Source: Luteibacter aegosomatis (GTDB lineage Bacteria; Pseudomonadota; Gammaproteobacteria; Xanthomonadales; Rhodanobacteraceae). Taken from it: a stretch of 64,000 bases of DNA. The translations under genes were made by a program, and so were the position numbers. Under the pieces are notes generated by a model. It made no database searches. It was not told the origin of the DNA and was given only the letters and a program-made list of their open reading frames with translations. The DNA is taken from assembly GCF_023078455.1 (NCBI RefSeq), contig NZ_CP095740.1, forward strand, positions 1,724,001-1,788,000. Direction: 5' to 3'. Below are positions 39,768 to 48,283 of the stretch, piece after piece (positions within the stretch are counted from its first letter, which is position 1; the number at the start of each line of letters is the position of its first letter).

Positions 39768-41783
39768 TCAGAAGTAGGCGCGCACGCCTACCGACACGTT
39801 GCGACCGGGCAGCGGCGCGACGTCCTTGAACAACGACGTCGCGGGACGCGCCGTCTGGTTGGTGAGGTTGTTGCCGTCGACGAAGGCTTCCCACTGGCTG
39901 CGTTCGTCGTTGACGAAGGTCCAGGCGAAGTGCGCGTTGACCAGCGTGTAGCCCGCGGTATCCGTTTCGAACGCCGCCACCTTGTCCTGTTTCATGTAGC
40001 GCACGGCACCCACGCTCGCGCGCAACGAATCGGCGTTCCAGCTGAGCGTCGAACCGATGCGGCCGGCGGGAATGCGCGGCACGTTGCCGCCGCCGTCGGT
40101 GAGGGTCGCGCGTACGGTGTCGCCGAACACGCGCAGGTCCCAGTGGCCTGACGGGCCCTTGGCGAGATGGAACGTCGCTTCGGCTTCGGCACCGCGGAAA
40201 TTCGCGTCGTTCTGCGACCAGATGCGCACGGGCAGGTCGTCTTCCACCTCGCCGGTGTCGGCGAGGTAGATGAAGTTCTTGTAACGGTTGTAATAGACGG
40301 CGACCTTGCCTTCCACCACCTCGCCGTGGAAATGCAGGCCCAGTTCGGCCTGGTTGGATTTCTCCTTCTGCAGGTCGCTGCCGATCTCGAAGGTGTTCGA
40401 TGCCTCGTGCGGTCCGTTGGCGAAGAGTTCCTCTTCCGACGGCGCCCGCTCGGCATGGTCGAGGTTCAAGGACAGGTGCCAGCGTTCGGCGAAGCGCCAG
40501 GCGACGCCCGCCGAGAAGCTGTTGGGGGCGAAGTCGCGCTTGGGGCCGTTGTCCGGGTCCACGCTCTGCTTGTCGTGGCGCAGGCCCAGGTCGACCTTCA
40601 CCGGGCCGAACTCGCGCTGCTCCGTCAGGAACACGCCGACGCCCTGGGTGGTGGTGGCCGGCACGAAGGTCTCCTCGCCCACGGCGGCGAACTGGCGGTG
40701 TTGGGTCTGCACGCCGAACGCGCCTTCCCAGCCGGCGATCGGCTCGTGGGTGACCACCAGGCGGCCCTGGTTGCTGTCGGTGGAGAACGTGGTTCCGGGC
40801 GTATCGCCTTCGTATTCCACGTGCTGGTAGGCCCCGTGGCCGAGGCTGAACTCGATCTTGTGGATGCCTTCGAACGGCTGCACCAGCCCGCCCTTGAGGG
40901 TGTAGTTGGTCTGCGCCATCTTGATGTGCACCGGATCCTCGCCTTCGGCCGGATCGCCGGGTTCGGCGGGGCTGCCGTAGAGGTCCATGAAGCGCGAGAT
41001 CGACAGGCCCAGGTAACCCCACGAACCGAGCAGCGAGGCGCCCACCGAGCCGGAGGTGGTCTTCACGGCGCTGTTCTTCAGCGTGCCGCCGGGGATGTCG
41101 TAATCGTCGTTGTCGCGGTGCATGCCGTCGACGTGGATGGCGAACGTCTCGTTACCCGCATCCAGGCGCAGCAGGCCCGTGCTGCCGTCGGAGACGGAGT
41201 CGTGGCGCACTTCGGCACGGCCGGCGAAGCCGTTCTCCGGGGCCTTCTCCGGCACGCGACCGTCCACCACGTTGACCACGCCGCCGATGGCGCCCGAGCC
41301 GTAGAGCAGGGTGGCGGGCCCCTTGAGCACTTCGATCTGGTCGGCGAGGAACGGCTCCAGCGTCACCGCGTGGTCCTGGCTCACGTTGGACACGTCCTGC
41401 GACGACAGGCCGTTCTCGAGCACCGCCACGCGGGGGCCGTCGAGGCCGCGGATCACAGGGCGACCCACGGCCGTGCCCAGGGCCGAGGTCTGCACGCCGG
41501 GAATGGACGAGACGGTCTCGCCGAGGGACACGCCCTTGGCGTCGTCGAGCGCGGATCCGGCCAGCACGGCGACAGGGGCCACGATCTGGTCGGCACTCTG
41601 GCCCAGGGGCACGGCGTTGACCACGATGGCATCGAGCTTGTCGGCGTGCTTGCGCGACTTGCCGGGGGCATCCCCGTCCTGGCCGGCCGGCGTCGTGTCG
41701 TCCTGGGGGGCCGTGTCCGCCATGGCGGGCAGGGCCGTGCCGAGCGTCGCGGCGAGGGTCAGGGCAAGGAGGGATCGTCGCAT
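39768..41783 (-). CDS. TonB-dependent outer-membrane receptor, ZnuD-like (zinc uptake)
   Basis: A 671-residue receptor: signal peptide (MRRSLLALTLAATLGTALPAMA), plug domain (LGETVSSIPGVQTSALGTAV, RPVIRGLDGPRVAVLENGL, DQIEVLKGPATLLYGSGAIG) and a 22-strand-type barrel ending in NVSVGVRAYF, with terminal Phe. GMHRDNDDYDIPGG resembles the ZnuD segment of Neisseria zinc receptors. A Zur box candidate lies in the upstream promoter region, and zur and zinc exporters are neighbours. The ATG at 41783 has GGAG nine bases upstream; a longer frame starts at 41798. Zinc specificity is an inference from context and ZnuD-like features. Confidence 0.87.
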   Translation of the reverse strand: MRRSLLALTLAATLGTALPAMADTAPQDDTTPAGQDGDAPGKSRKHADKLDAIVVNAVPLGQSADQIVAPVAVLAGSALDDAKGVSLGETVSSIPGVQTSALGTAVGRPVIRGLDGPRVAVLENGLSSQDVSNVSQDHAVTLEPFLADQIEVLKGPATLLYGSGAIGGVVNVVDGRVPEKAPENGFAGRAEVRHDSVSDGSTGLLRLDAGNETFAIHVDGMHRDNDDYDIPGGTLKNSAVKTTSGSVGASLLGSWGYLGLSISRFMDLYGSPAEPGDPAEGEDPVHIKMAQTNYTLKGGLVQPFEGIHKIEFSLGHGAYQHVEYEGDTPGTTFSTDSNQGRLVVTHEPIAGWEGAFGVQTQHRQFAAVGEETFVPATTTQGVGVFLTEQREFGPVKVDLGLRHDKQSVDPDNGPKRDFAPNSFSAGVAWRFAERWHLSLNLDHAERAPSEEELFANGPHEASNTFEIGSDLQKEKSNQAELGLHFHGEVVEGKVAVYYNRYKNFIYLADTGEVEDDLPVRIWSQNDANFRGAEAEATFHLAKGPSGHWDLRVFGDTVRATLTDGGGNVPRIPAGRIGSTLSWNADSLRASVGAVRYMKQDKVAAFETDTAGYTLVNAHFAWTFVNDERSQWEAFVDGNNLTNQTARPATSLFKDVAPLPGRNVSVGVRAYF

Positions 41784-41810
41784 CGGGAAAAGCTCCATGG
41801 GTTCAGGTTT

Positions 41811-41833
41811 GCAATGTTATAAAGTATCATCGC
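41811..41833. promoter_or_regulatory. Candidate Zur box between the receptor and merC genes
   Basis: ATGTTATAAAGTATCAT (41814-41830) with flanks matches about 17 of 22 fixed positions of the gammaproteobacterial Zur operator pattern (GAAATG-TTATANTATAA-CATTTC as I recall it). It lies 28 bases from the receptor start and 30 from the merC start, so one site could control both divergent transcripts. Confidence 0.65.
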
Positions 41834-41862
41834 TTGCCTCGACTTGTGCAAATAGTCACGCT

Positions 41863-42318
41863 ATGGCTCCCATGACCGACCTACCCACCGATTCCGACGC
41901 TCCCCGCCGCTGGTGGCACGCCGCCGACCGACTCGGCGCGACGGCGTCTTTCCTGTGCGCCATCCATTGCGCGGCGCTGCCGTTCGTCATCGCGCTGCTG
42001 CCGGTGATCGGCCTGTCGTTTCTCGCCGACCATCGTTTCGAGACGGGCTTCGTCCTCTTCGCCTGCGTGCTGGCGTCGGCCGCCCTGTATTCGGGCTACC
42101 GTCGCCATCGCCGCCGCCTGCCGCTGACGCTCGCCGTGCCGGGCCTGTTGCTGCTGGTGCTCGGCGTCACCTTCCTGCACGGCAATTCGCTGCTGGTGCA
42201 CAGCGTGCTGGTGACTTGCGGCGGCCTTCTCGTGGCATCGGCCCATTTCGTGAACCTGCGCGTCGATCGTAGCGGTCATGCCGGGCATATCCACGGGCCG
42301 AGTTGCGCGCATCCGTGA
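41863..42318 (+). CDS. MerC-domain membrane protein
   Basis: A 151-residue protein with four predicted membrane helices and the MerC-type motif SFLCAIHCAALP (C-x2-H-C, about 27-38), plus a His-rich end (HAGHIHGPSCAHP). MerC proteins move Hg(II) or other thiophilic metals across the inner membrane; stand-alone chromosomal copies beside zinc genes are probably zinc- or other metal-linked. No mer genes are present. It starts 30 bases from the Zur box and lacks an obvious ribosome-binding site, so it may be leaderless. The CDF exporter follows after 36 bases. Confidence 0.82.
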   Translation: MAPMTDLPTDSDAPRRWWHAADRLGATASFLCAIHCAALPFVIALLPVIGLSFLADHRFETGFVLFACVLASAALYSGYRRHRRRLPLTLAVPGLLLLVLGVTFLHGNSLLVHSVLVTCGGLLVASAHFVNLRVDRSGHAGHIHGPSCAHP

Positions 42319-42354
42319 TTGTGTAACCGCGGTTCCATTGCCTAGCCTTCGACC

Positions 42355-43326
42355 ATGGCACACCATCACGCCCACTCGCACGCCGATCACGGCCACGGTC
42401 ATGCGCACGCGCATGCGCACGATCATTCCCATGGCGCGGGTGGCAGCGAGCGAAAGCTGCTGATCGCGTTCGTGCTCACCACGTTGATGCTGGTCGCCGA
42501 GGCGGCGGGTGGCCTCGTTTCCGGATCGCTGGCGTTGCTGGCCGACGCCGGCCACATGCTGGTCGATGCGCTCGCGTTGCTGCTGGCCTTCCTCGGCGCG
42601 CGATTCGCCGCCCGCCCGGCGGACGCGCGACGCACCTACGGTTACGGGCGGATCGAGGTGCTGGCGGGTTTCGTCAACGCGCTCACGCAGTTCGCGCTGG
42701 TCGCGTTCATCGTGTTCGAAGCGGTGCAGCGCCTGTTCTCGCCGCAGCCGATCCTGTCCGGCGTGATGCTGGCCGTGGCCTCGCTCGGCCTTCTGGCGAA
42801 CGTGTTCGTGTTGCGCCTCCTGCACGGCCACGATCCCGACGACGTGAACGTGGCCGGTGCCAGCCTGCACGTACTGGGTGACCTGCTCGGCTCCGTGGCC
42901 GCCGTGCTGGCCGCCCTGGCCGTACGCTGGCTCGACTGGACATGGGCCGACCCGCTGCTGTCGATCCTGGTGTCGCTGCTGATCCTGCGCAGCGCCTGGT
43001 CGTTGCTGCGCCGTTCGGGTCACATCCTGCTCGAGGGCACGCCCGACGGTCTCGACCTGACGGAGATCGAGAAGGCGCTGCTCACGGCCGATCCCGACAT
43101 CACGGGCGTCCACCACGTTCACGTATGGCAGGTCACGGCCGGCTCGCGCATGGCCACCCTGCATGCGGAACTCCAGCCGGGTACCGACCAGGCCCGCGTG
43201 CTCCGGGCCCTGAAGACCATGCTCAGCGAGCGCTGGCGGGTCGGACACGCCACCATCCAGTTCGACCCGGGCCGCTGTCCCGACGAGCTGGAAGGGTGCG
43301 GCAAGGGCCGCTCCCACGCCCGTTGA
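42355..43326 (+). CDS. Cation diffusion facilitator (CzcD/ZitB-type zinc exporter)
   Basis: A 323-residue CDF transporter. The N-terminus is extremely His-rich (most of residues 3-26), a likely metal buffer. Transport-site motifs ALLADAGHMLVDALAL (TM2, H-x3-D) and SLHVLGDLLGSVAAV (TM5, H-x3-D) are present, and the cytoplasmic CTD contains HHVHVW. It should export Zn2+ (or Cd2+/Co2+) in exchange for protons. It probably shares a transcript with merC. Placement of an exporter behind a Zur box is notable, since Zur normally represses uptake; in Xanthomonas campestris Zur is known also to activate an efflux gene. Confidence 0.93.
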   Translation: MAHHHAHSHADHGHGHAHAHAHDHSHGAGGSERKLLIAFVLTTLMLVAEAAGGLVSGSLALLADAGHMLVDALALLLAFLGARFAARPADARRTYGYGRIEVLAGFVNALTQFALVAFIVFEAVQRLFSPQPILSGVMLAVASLGLLANVFVLRLLHGHDPDDVNVAGASLHVLGDLLGSVAAVLAALAVRWLDWTWADPLLSILVSLLILRSAWSLLRRSGHILLEGTPDGLDLTEIEKALLTADPDITGVHHVHVWQVTAGSRMATLHAELQPGTDQARVLRALKTMLSERWRVGHATIQFDPGRCPDELEGCGKGRSHAR

Positions 43327-43407
43327 GCGGGCCGCTCTTGCGCTTTACGTGGCCGCTGATACGATGGCCGGCCGTTTCCTCAATACTTACGAATCAAGGA
43401 GATTCCC

Positions 43408-43566
43408 ATGGGCAAGGGCGATCGTCGCACCCGTCGCGGCAAGATCTACCGTTCCAGCTATGGCAACGCGCGTCCGCACGTGGACATCGTGACCGGCGCC
43501 GCCGTCGCCAAGCCGGCCGCCACCAAGGCGGCCGCGAAGAAGGCGGCTCCGCGCAAGAAGGCCTGA
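43408..43566 (+). CDS. 30S ribosomal protein bTHX
   Basis: A 52-residue basic protein. [20 protein letters not shown] is nearly the Thermus THX sequence ([20 protein letters not shown]), followed by an Ala/Lys-rich tail typical of proteobacterial versions. THX binds in the head of the 30S subunit and stabilises 16S rRNA. A clear AAGGAG precedes the ATG, and a strong terminator follows, so it is a monocistronic gene. Confidence 0.93.
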   Translation: [52 protein letters not shown]

Positions 43567-43588
43567 GGTCTTTCCTCCAGGCGACACG

Positions 43589-43620
43589 AAAAGCCCCGCA
43601 TCGCGGGGCTTTTTGTTTTT
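43589..43620 (+). terminator. Rho-independent terminator of the bTHX gene
   Basis: An 11-bp perfect stem (AAAAGCCCCGC / GCGGGGCTTTT) with an ATC loop is followed by TTTGTTTTT. Confidence 0.95.
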
Positions 43621-43669
43621 GCGGGCCCGTGCGCCCAGAATCGACCCTTTCATGCCCAGGGGTGCGTCG

Positions 43670-45679
43670 ATGGTGAAGTGGCTGAACGTAGGCATCGTGC
43701 AGTTGGCGTTGCTCTTTTCGTCGTGCGCGACGGCGGCCGACAAGCCTGCCATCGGCGATTTCGGTTTCGACGTCGGTGGCATGGATTGCAAGGTGACCCC
43801 TGGCGACGACGTTTACGCCTATGCCAACGGCACCTGGGCGCGGACGACGCCCATTCCCCCCGACAAGGCCAACTACGGGCAATTCACGCGCTTGGCCGAC
43901 ATCAACACGGCCCGGGTGGGGGAGATCCTCGACGATGCGCGAAGGGATTCGTCCAGTCGCATCGGCGCGGCCTATGCGAGCTACCTCGACGCGGCGCGCG
44001 TGGAGGCCCTGGGCATGGCGCCCCTGGCATCGTGGCTCGCACGCATCGATGCCATCCACGACCGCTCCGGGTATCGCGCGATCGTGGCGGACGCGGCGGC
44101 GCTTGGCGTGACCTTGCCGTTGACCGCCGAGATCGGCCCGGACGACGGCCGGCCCGATCGGTACGTACCCATCGTGTCCCAGTCCGGATTGGGCATGCCC
44201 GATCGAAGCTATTACCTCGCCGACGGCGCATCGATGGCGTCGGCGCGAAAGGCCTATACGACATGGCTCGCGGCGATGCTCGGTTTCGCCGGGCAGGGCG
44301 ATGCGGCAACACGTGCCGGGGCCGTGATGGATTTCGAGACGGCCATCGCGAAGGTGAGCTGGACGCCGTTGCGGAATCGCGATGCATCGAAAACCTACAA
44401 CCCCACCACGCTGGCGACGCTGGCGCATGAGGCGCCGGGTTTCGATGTCGGCGCGTTGTTCGCCGGCCGGGTGGCCGCCGGTGACCGCGTGGTCGCGATG
44501 CAGCCCGATGCCATCGCCGCCGTCGCGAAAATCGTGGCATCCACGCCGGTGGACGTGCTCAAGGACGCCTTGCGCGCGCACACCTTGCACGCGTTCGCCG
44601 ACGTGCTTCCCGACGAGGTCGGCGACGCCGACTTCGCGTTTTACGGCAAGGTCGTCGAAGGCAGCGAGAAACGCGAACCGAGGCAGGCACGTGCGGCCGC
44701 TTTCGTCGTCGACGCCATGCCCGACGACGTGAGCCGTATCTACGTGGCGCGCTGGTTTACGCCGGAGACGAAGGCCGCCGCGATGGCGATGGTGAAGAAC
44801 ATCATCGCCTCGATGGATCGCCGTCTCGATGCCCTCGACTGGATGACGCCCGAGACGAAGAAACGCGCGCACGCCAAGCTCGCCGCCTTCACGCCGCGCA
44901 TCGGTTACCCCGACCGTTGGCACGATTACACCGGCCTCACGATGAAGGCCGACGATCTGTTCGGCAACGCGGTGCGGGCACGCCGCTGGAAGCACGATTG
45001 GGAGCTGGGGCGTATCGGCAAGGCGGTCTACCGTTGGGAATGGTCGGCCACGCCGATGACCGTGGATGCCTTCGCGAACTATCCGACCATCGGCATCACC
45101 TTCCCGGCGGCGATCCTGCAACCCCCGTTCTTCGACCCGCACGCCGATCCGGCCATCAACTACGGCGGCATCGGCGCCGTGATCGGCCATGAGATGAGCC
45201 ATCAGTTCGATGACCAGGGCGCGAAGTACGACGAGAAGGGCAGGCTGTCCACCTGGTGGACACCCGCCGACGACAAGGCGTTCCGTGAGCGCACCGGTGC
45301 GTTGGCGACGCAATTCGATGCCTACGAGCCCTTGCCCGGCATGCATGTCGACGGCCGCCTCACGCTGGGCGAAAACATCGCCGACCTGGCGGGCCTCACG
45401 GTGGCCTACGACGCCTACAAGGCGTCGCCCGAAAGTCGCCAGGCGAAGACGATCGACGGATTCACGCCCGACCAGCGCTTCTTTCTCGGTTGGGCGCAGC
45501 TATGGCGATTGAGCTACCGCGATGCCGACCTCCGTCGCCGTCTCATCACCAACGGCCACGCGCCCGCCGTGCAACGCGTATGGACCATGCGCAATCTCGA
45601 CGCCTGGTACGCCGCTTACGCGGTGAAGCCCGGACAGGCGCTCTATCTCCCTCCGGAGGCGCGCGTGAGGATCTGGTAG
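43670..45679 (+). CDS. M13 family zinc metallopeptidase (neprilysin/PepO type)
   Basis: A 669-residue secreted endopeptidase. The N-terminal signal (MVKWLNVGIVQLALLFSSCA) includes FSSC, so it could be a lipoprotein, or be cut later after ATA. The M13 N-domain begins GDDVYAYANGTWARTTPIPP; zinc ligands are H507 and H511 with catalytic E508 in VIGHEMSHQFDDQG, and E568/D572 in LGENIADLAGL. The conserved C-terminal NLDAWYAAYAVKPGQALYL segment is present. The ATG at 43670 follows AGGGG; 43652 is an alternative. M13 enzymes degrade peptides; together with the S46 enzymes they suit a peptide-using lifestyle. Confidence 0.93.
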   Translation: MVKWLNVGIVQLALLFSSCATAADKPAIGDFGFDVGGMDCKVTPGDDVYAYANGTWARTTPIPPDKANYGQFTRLADINTARVGEILDDARRDSSSRIGAAYASYLDAARVEALGMAPLASWLARIDAIHDRSGYRAIVADAAALGVTLPLTAEIGPDDGRPDRYVPIVSQSGLGMPDRSYYLADGASMASARKAYTTWLAAMLGFAGQGDAATRAGAVMDFETAIAKVSWTPLRNRDASKTYNPTTLATLAHEAPGFDVGALFAGRVAAGDRVVAMQPDAIAAVAKIVASTPVDVLKDALRAHTLHAFADVLPDEVGDADFAFYGKVVEGSEKREPRQARAAAFVVDAMPDDVSRIYVARWFTPETKAAAMAMVKNIIASMDRRLDALDWMTPETKKRAHAKLAAFTPRIGYPDRWHDYTGLTMKADDLFGNAVRARRWKHDWELGRIGKAVYRWEWSATPMTVDAFANYPTIGITFPAAILQPPFFDPHADPAINYGGIGAVIGHEMSHQFDDQGAKYDEKGRLSTWWTPADDKAFRERTGALATQFDAYEPLPGMHVDGRLTLGENIADLAGLTVAYDAYKASPESRQAKTIDGFTPDQRFFLGWAQLWRLSYRDADLRRRLITNGHAPAVQRVWTMRNLDAWYAAYAVKPGQALYLPPEARVRIW

Positions 45680-45691
45680 CCCCGGGGATCG

Positions 45692-46414
45692 TCAGAGTTC
45701 CATGCGTCCGCCGAACGAGAACGGCGCGTCGGCCGGTGCGGCGACGATGTTTTGATGCACCAGTCCGGGGAAGATGTTCTCGGTGGCGCCCGCGTGGTTG
45801 TCCACGTTGAAGAGATAGGGCAGGTGCGACCAGACGCGGTAGCCGGCCGACTTGAGCGCCGCCACTTCGTCGGCCGCATGCTCCATGCCGGAAAGGCGCG
45901 CATAGATGAGCGGGCGGTGCACCCGGAGGGTTTCCGCGGCGCCGGCCACGGCTTCGACGAGTGCGTGGGTCAGGTTGACCTTGATCAGGTGCAGCGCGTC
46001 GAGCGCGAGGCTGTCGAGCGTGGCCATGCGGACCTGTTCCTGCTCGCCGCCCGCGGTAAGGGCGATCTTGCCGTTGGTGCGGCCCAGCCACAGGGGATGG
46101 GCGAAGACGTTGTCGAGACCGTTCAGGGCGACGTTGGCGCACAGTTGCTGGAAACGGATGCGCCGCGGCTCGACGACGTGCACCTGTCCCGTGGCGCCCA
46201 CGGCGCGGGCCATCCACATGGCGTGCGCGGCGTAGTCGCCGCCCAGCTCGAGTACGGTATGCCCCTCCTCGAGCAGGCCGCTCAGCAGGTCGGTCTCGTG
46301 TTCGGCCCATTCGCCGTAGACACGCAGCGAGCGGACGACGGGATCGTTGCCGCCCACGGCCGCGGCGACGCCATAGCGGGTAGTCCAGAGGGAGGGGATC
46401 GCGGATGCTGGCAT
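45692..46414 (-). CDS. FkbM family methyltransferase
   Basis: A 240-residue protein with an AdoMet-binding start EEGHTVLELGGDYAAHAMWM (about 49-68), VHVVEPRRIRFQQLCANVAL and the acidic/late motif IKVNLTHALVEA, characteristic of FkbM-type O-methyltransferases often acting on sugars or polyketides. The substrate cannot be told. It starts 20 bases after the upstream membrane-protein stop, so the two are probably co-transcribed. It is convergent with the M13 peptidase, 12 bases apart. Confidence 0.78.
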   Translation of the reverse strand: MPASAIPSLWTTRYGVAAAVGGNDPVVRSLRVYGEWAEHETDLLSGLLEEGHTVLELGGDYAAHAMWMARAVGATGQVHVVEPRRIRFQQLCANVALNGLDNVFAHPLWLGRTNGKIALTAGGEQEQVRMATLDSLALDALHLIKVNLTHALVEAVAGAAETLRVHRPLIYARLSGMEHAADEVAALKSAGYRVWSHLPYLFNVDNHAGATENIFPGLVHQNIVAAPADAPFSFGGRMEL

Positions 46415-46434
46415 GGAAGGGCCTTGGGCGGGAA

Positions 46435-48138
46435 TCAGGTGGTGGATCGCGCGACGGCGAGTTGGCGCAGGGCCTGAGCGAGCGCCTCGCGGTCATGTCC
46501 GGCCGTCGCCGCGGTTTCGCTCCAGCCGCGGCAGGCGTCGTGCCACAGCGTGAACAGGCGGGCATCGTTCGCGCCGCTGCGCCAGGCGGCCTCGCATAGC
46601 GCGCTCGCACCGGCGAAATCGCCTTCGCGCAGCCGCGCCGTGGCCATGGCCAGGCGCGCGCCCGCGGATTCGGCATCCATGGCGGCGAGTTCGCGTTCGA
46701 GCGTGGCCACCACCTCGCCTTGCGTGGTGCGGCCGGGCAGCGATTCGTAGGTGAGCTGTATGGCGAGGCGGCATTCCAGCGCCTCCACGCGCCATGCGGG
46801 GTGTTGTTCGGCGAGAAACGCATGCATGAGTGCGTGGGAGCACGCGTCGGCCGCTTCCGTGGGCGGCAGCGCGACTGCCAGGCGATGCGCGGTCCGTGCG
46901 ATGAGGAGCGCCGTGTGCGCATCGCCATCGAGCGCATGGGCTTCGCCGAGAAGGGCCTGTGCACGATCGAGCTGGTCGACGTACGAGGCCGCGCGCGGAT
47001 TGTCGGCTTGTCGCAGGACGATGGCCGCGCGACGTTTCAACGCGAGCGCCGGGCCGTCGTCACCGGCGTCGGCCAGCCGTTCGCACAGGGATTCGGCTTC
47101 GGCGTAGCGTGCGTTCGCGCCATCGCCGAGCAGCCAGCCCGCCCATGCCAGGTGCACGTCGATCCAGGCGTCGAGCACGCAGGGCGCGTCGCCGGCGAGG
47201 TCGGTGGACTGCCTCGACTGGAGGGCGCGCAACGCGAAGAGCCTCGTCGCGCCCGACTGACGCTCGATCTTCGCCAGTTCGATGCGGATGGCGCGTGCGA
47301 TCCAATGGGGCCGGTCGCCCGACGATGCGCCCAGGATGCCGTCGGCGGCGAGCCCCGCCGCCTCGTCGAGCAGGATCTCCGCGTCGTGGCGGCGCAGGGA
47401 TCGGGATTGCATGACCAGCAGCGCCGGGAGCAGCCACGACGCCAACGCCGCATCGGCGCCATCCGTCGATGCGATGCGCGAAAGCCGCTCGCGCCACGCG
47501 TCGAACGGTAGCGGCACGTCGCCGACCCGATGGAGTTCGGGATGTCGCGCATCGCCGACGAGGTGCAGGGACGCGTGGTCGTCGAAGAACGTCGATGGCA
47601 CGGAGGCGTCTTCCGCGGGCGATGAGGCTGCTTCGACGGGAATCGTCGGCGTGGCGGTGACGGGAGTGGCGGTCGACGTGGGCGTCGGGCGATTCATCGC
47701 ACCCGGAACGGGGGGCGGGACGCTGCCCGCGAACAGACTGGCCAGGGAGACGGTGTCGGACATCGATGGGCGTTTCCTTCGGCGAACGAAGTGGAACAGC
47801 AGCAAGGCCGTCGGTGGCAGGCCGAGCAGTAACCAGCGCGGGTCGCGACCCTGGACCGATGGATCGTTCGGATAGGGCGATGCGAGATCGACGGTGGCGC
47901 CCGAGGCATCGACCGGCGTGATGGCGGACAGGGAGGCGGGCACGGTGCCGTCGGACGTCTCGAGGGCGTCGAGCATGCGCGTGGCGTCGCGTAGCTGACG
48001 CGTCTGCCGGGCGTAGCGTGCCGCGTCGGCTTCCCTGTCGCGACAACCGGCGAGCAGGGCGAGTGACAGGCACAGCACGACCGTGAGACACCATGGCGAG
48101 ATTCCCGCACGAGGCGGGAGACGGGACGGAACCTTCAA
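46435..48138 (-). CDS. Uncharacterised membrane protein with helical-repeat (TPR-like) C-terminal region
   Basis: Unrecognised. With a TTG start preceded by GAGGAATG the product has 567 residues: an N-terminal hydrophobic segment ending LLAGC (lipobox-like, about 28-32), a short soluble stretch, a second hydrophobic helix (RWLLLGLPPTALLLFHFV) followed by RRRKR, a Pro/Thr/Ser-rich linker, and about 330 residues of Ala/Leu/Arg-rich helices resembling TPR repeats. Topology would place the helical repeats in the cytoplasm if both helices span, which conflicts with lipidation. The start is uncertain (a GTG lies about 20 codons later). It is upstream of an FkbM methyltransferase in the same operon; joint function is unknown. 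Confidence 0.6.
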   Translation of the reverse strand: MKVPSRLPPRAGISPWCLTVVLCLSLALLAGCRDREADAARYARQTRQLRDATRMLDALETSDGTVPASLSAITPVDASGATVDLASPYPNDPSVQGRDPRWLLLGLPPTALLLFHFVRRRKRPSMSDTVSLASLFAGSVPPPVPGAMNRPTPTSTATPVTATPTIPVEAASSPAEDASVPSTFFDDHASLHLVGDARHPELHRVGDVPLPFDAWRERLSRIASTDGADAALASWLLPALLVMQSRSLRRHDAEILLDEAAGLAADGILGASSGDRPHWIARAIRIELAKIERQSGATRLFALRALQSRQSTDLAGDAPCVLDAWIDVHLAWAGWLLGDGANARYAEAESLCERLADAGDDGPALALKRRAAIVLRQADNPRAASYVDQLDRAQALLGEAHALDGDAHTALLIARTAHRLAVALPPTEAADACSHALMHAFLAEQHPAWRVEALECRLAIQLTYESLPGRTTQGEVVATLERELAAMDAESAGARLAMATARLREGDFAGASALCEAAWRSGANDARLFTLWHDACRGWSETAATAGHDREALAQALRQLAVARSTT

Positions 48139-48283
48139 ACGACATTCCTCGATTCCGGCCTTCCATGGCCCGGAGTCATCCTTCACCCCGAAAGAGAGTG
48201 CGAGGTGGCGCGATGTTAGGGAGGGATGTGCGCGCGATCTATGGAAGGATTCTGAAAAATCCGTCGGATGATGCGTCGTGCCG

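Noticed and set aside
41863..42318. Mercury-resistance (mer) operon
   Set aside because: Only a MerC-domain gene is present; no merR, merA, merT or merP, and the context is zinc.
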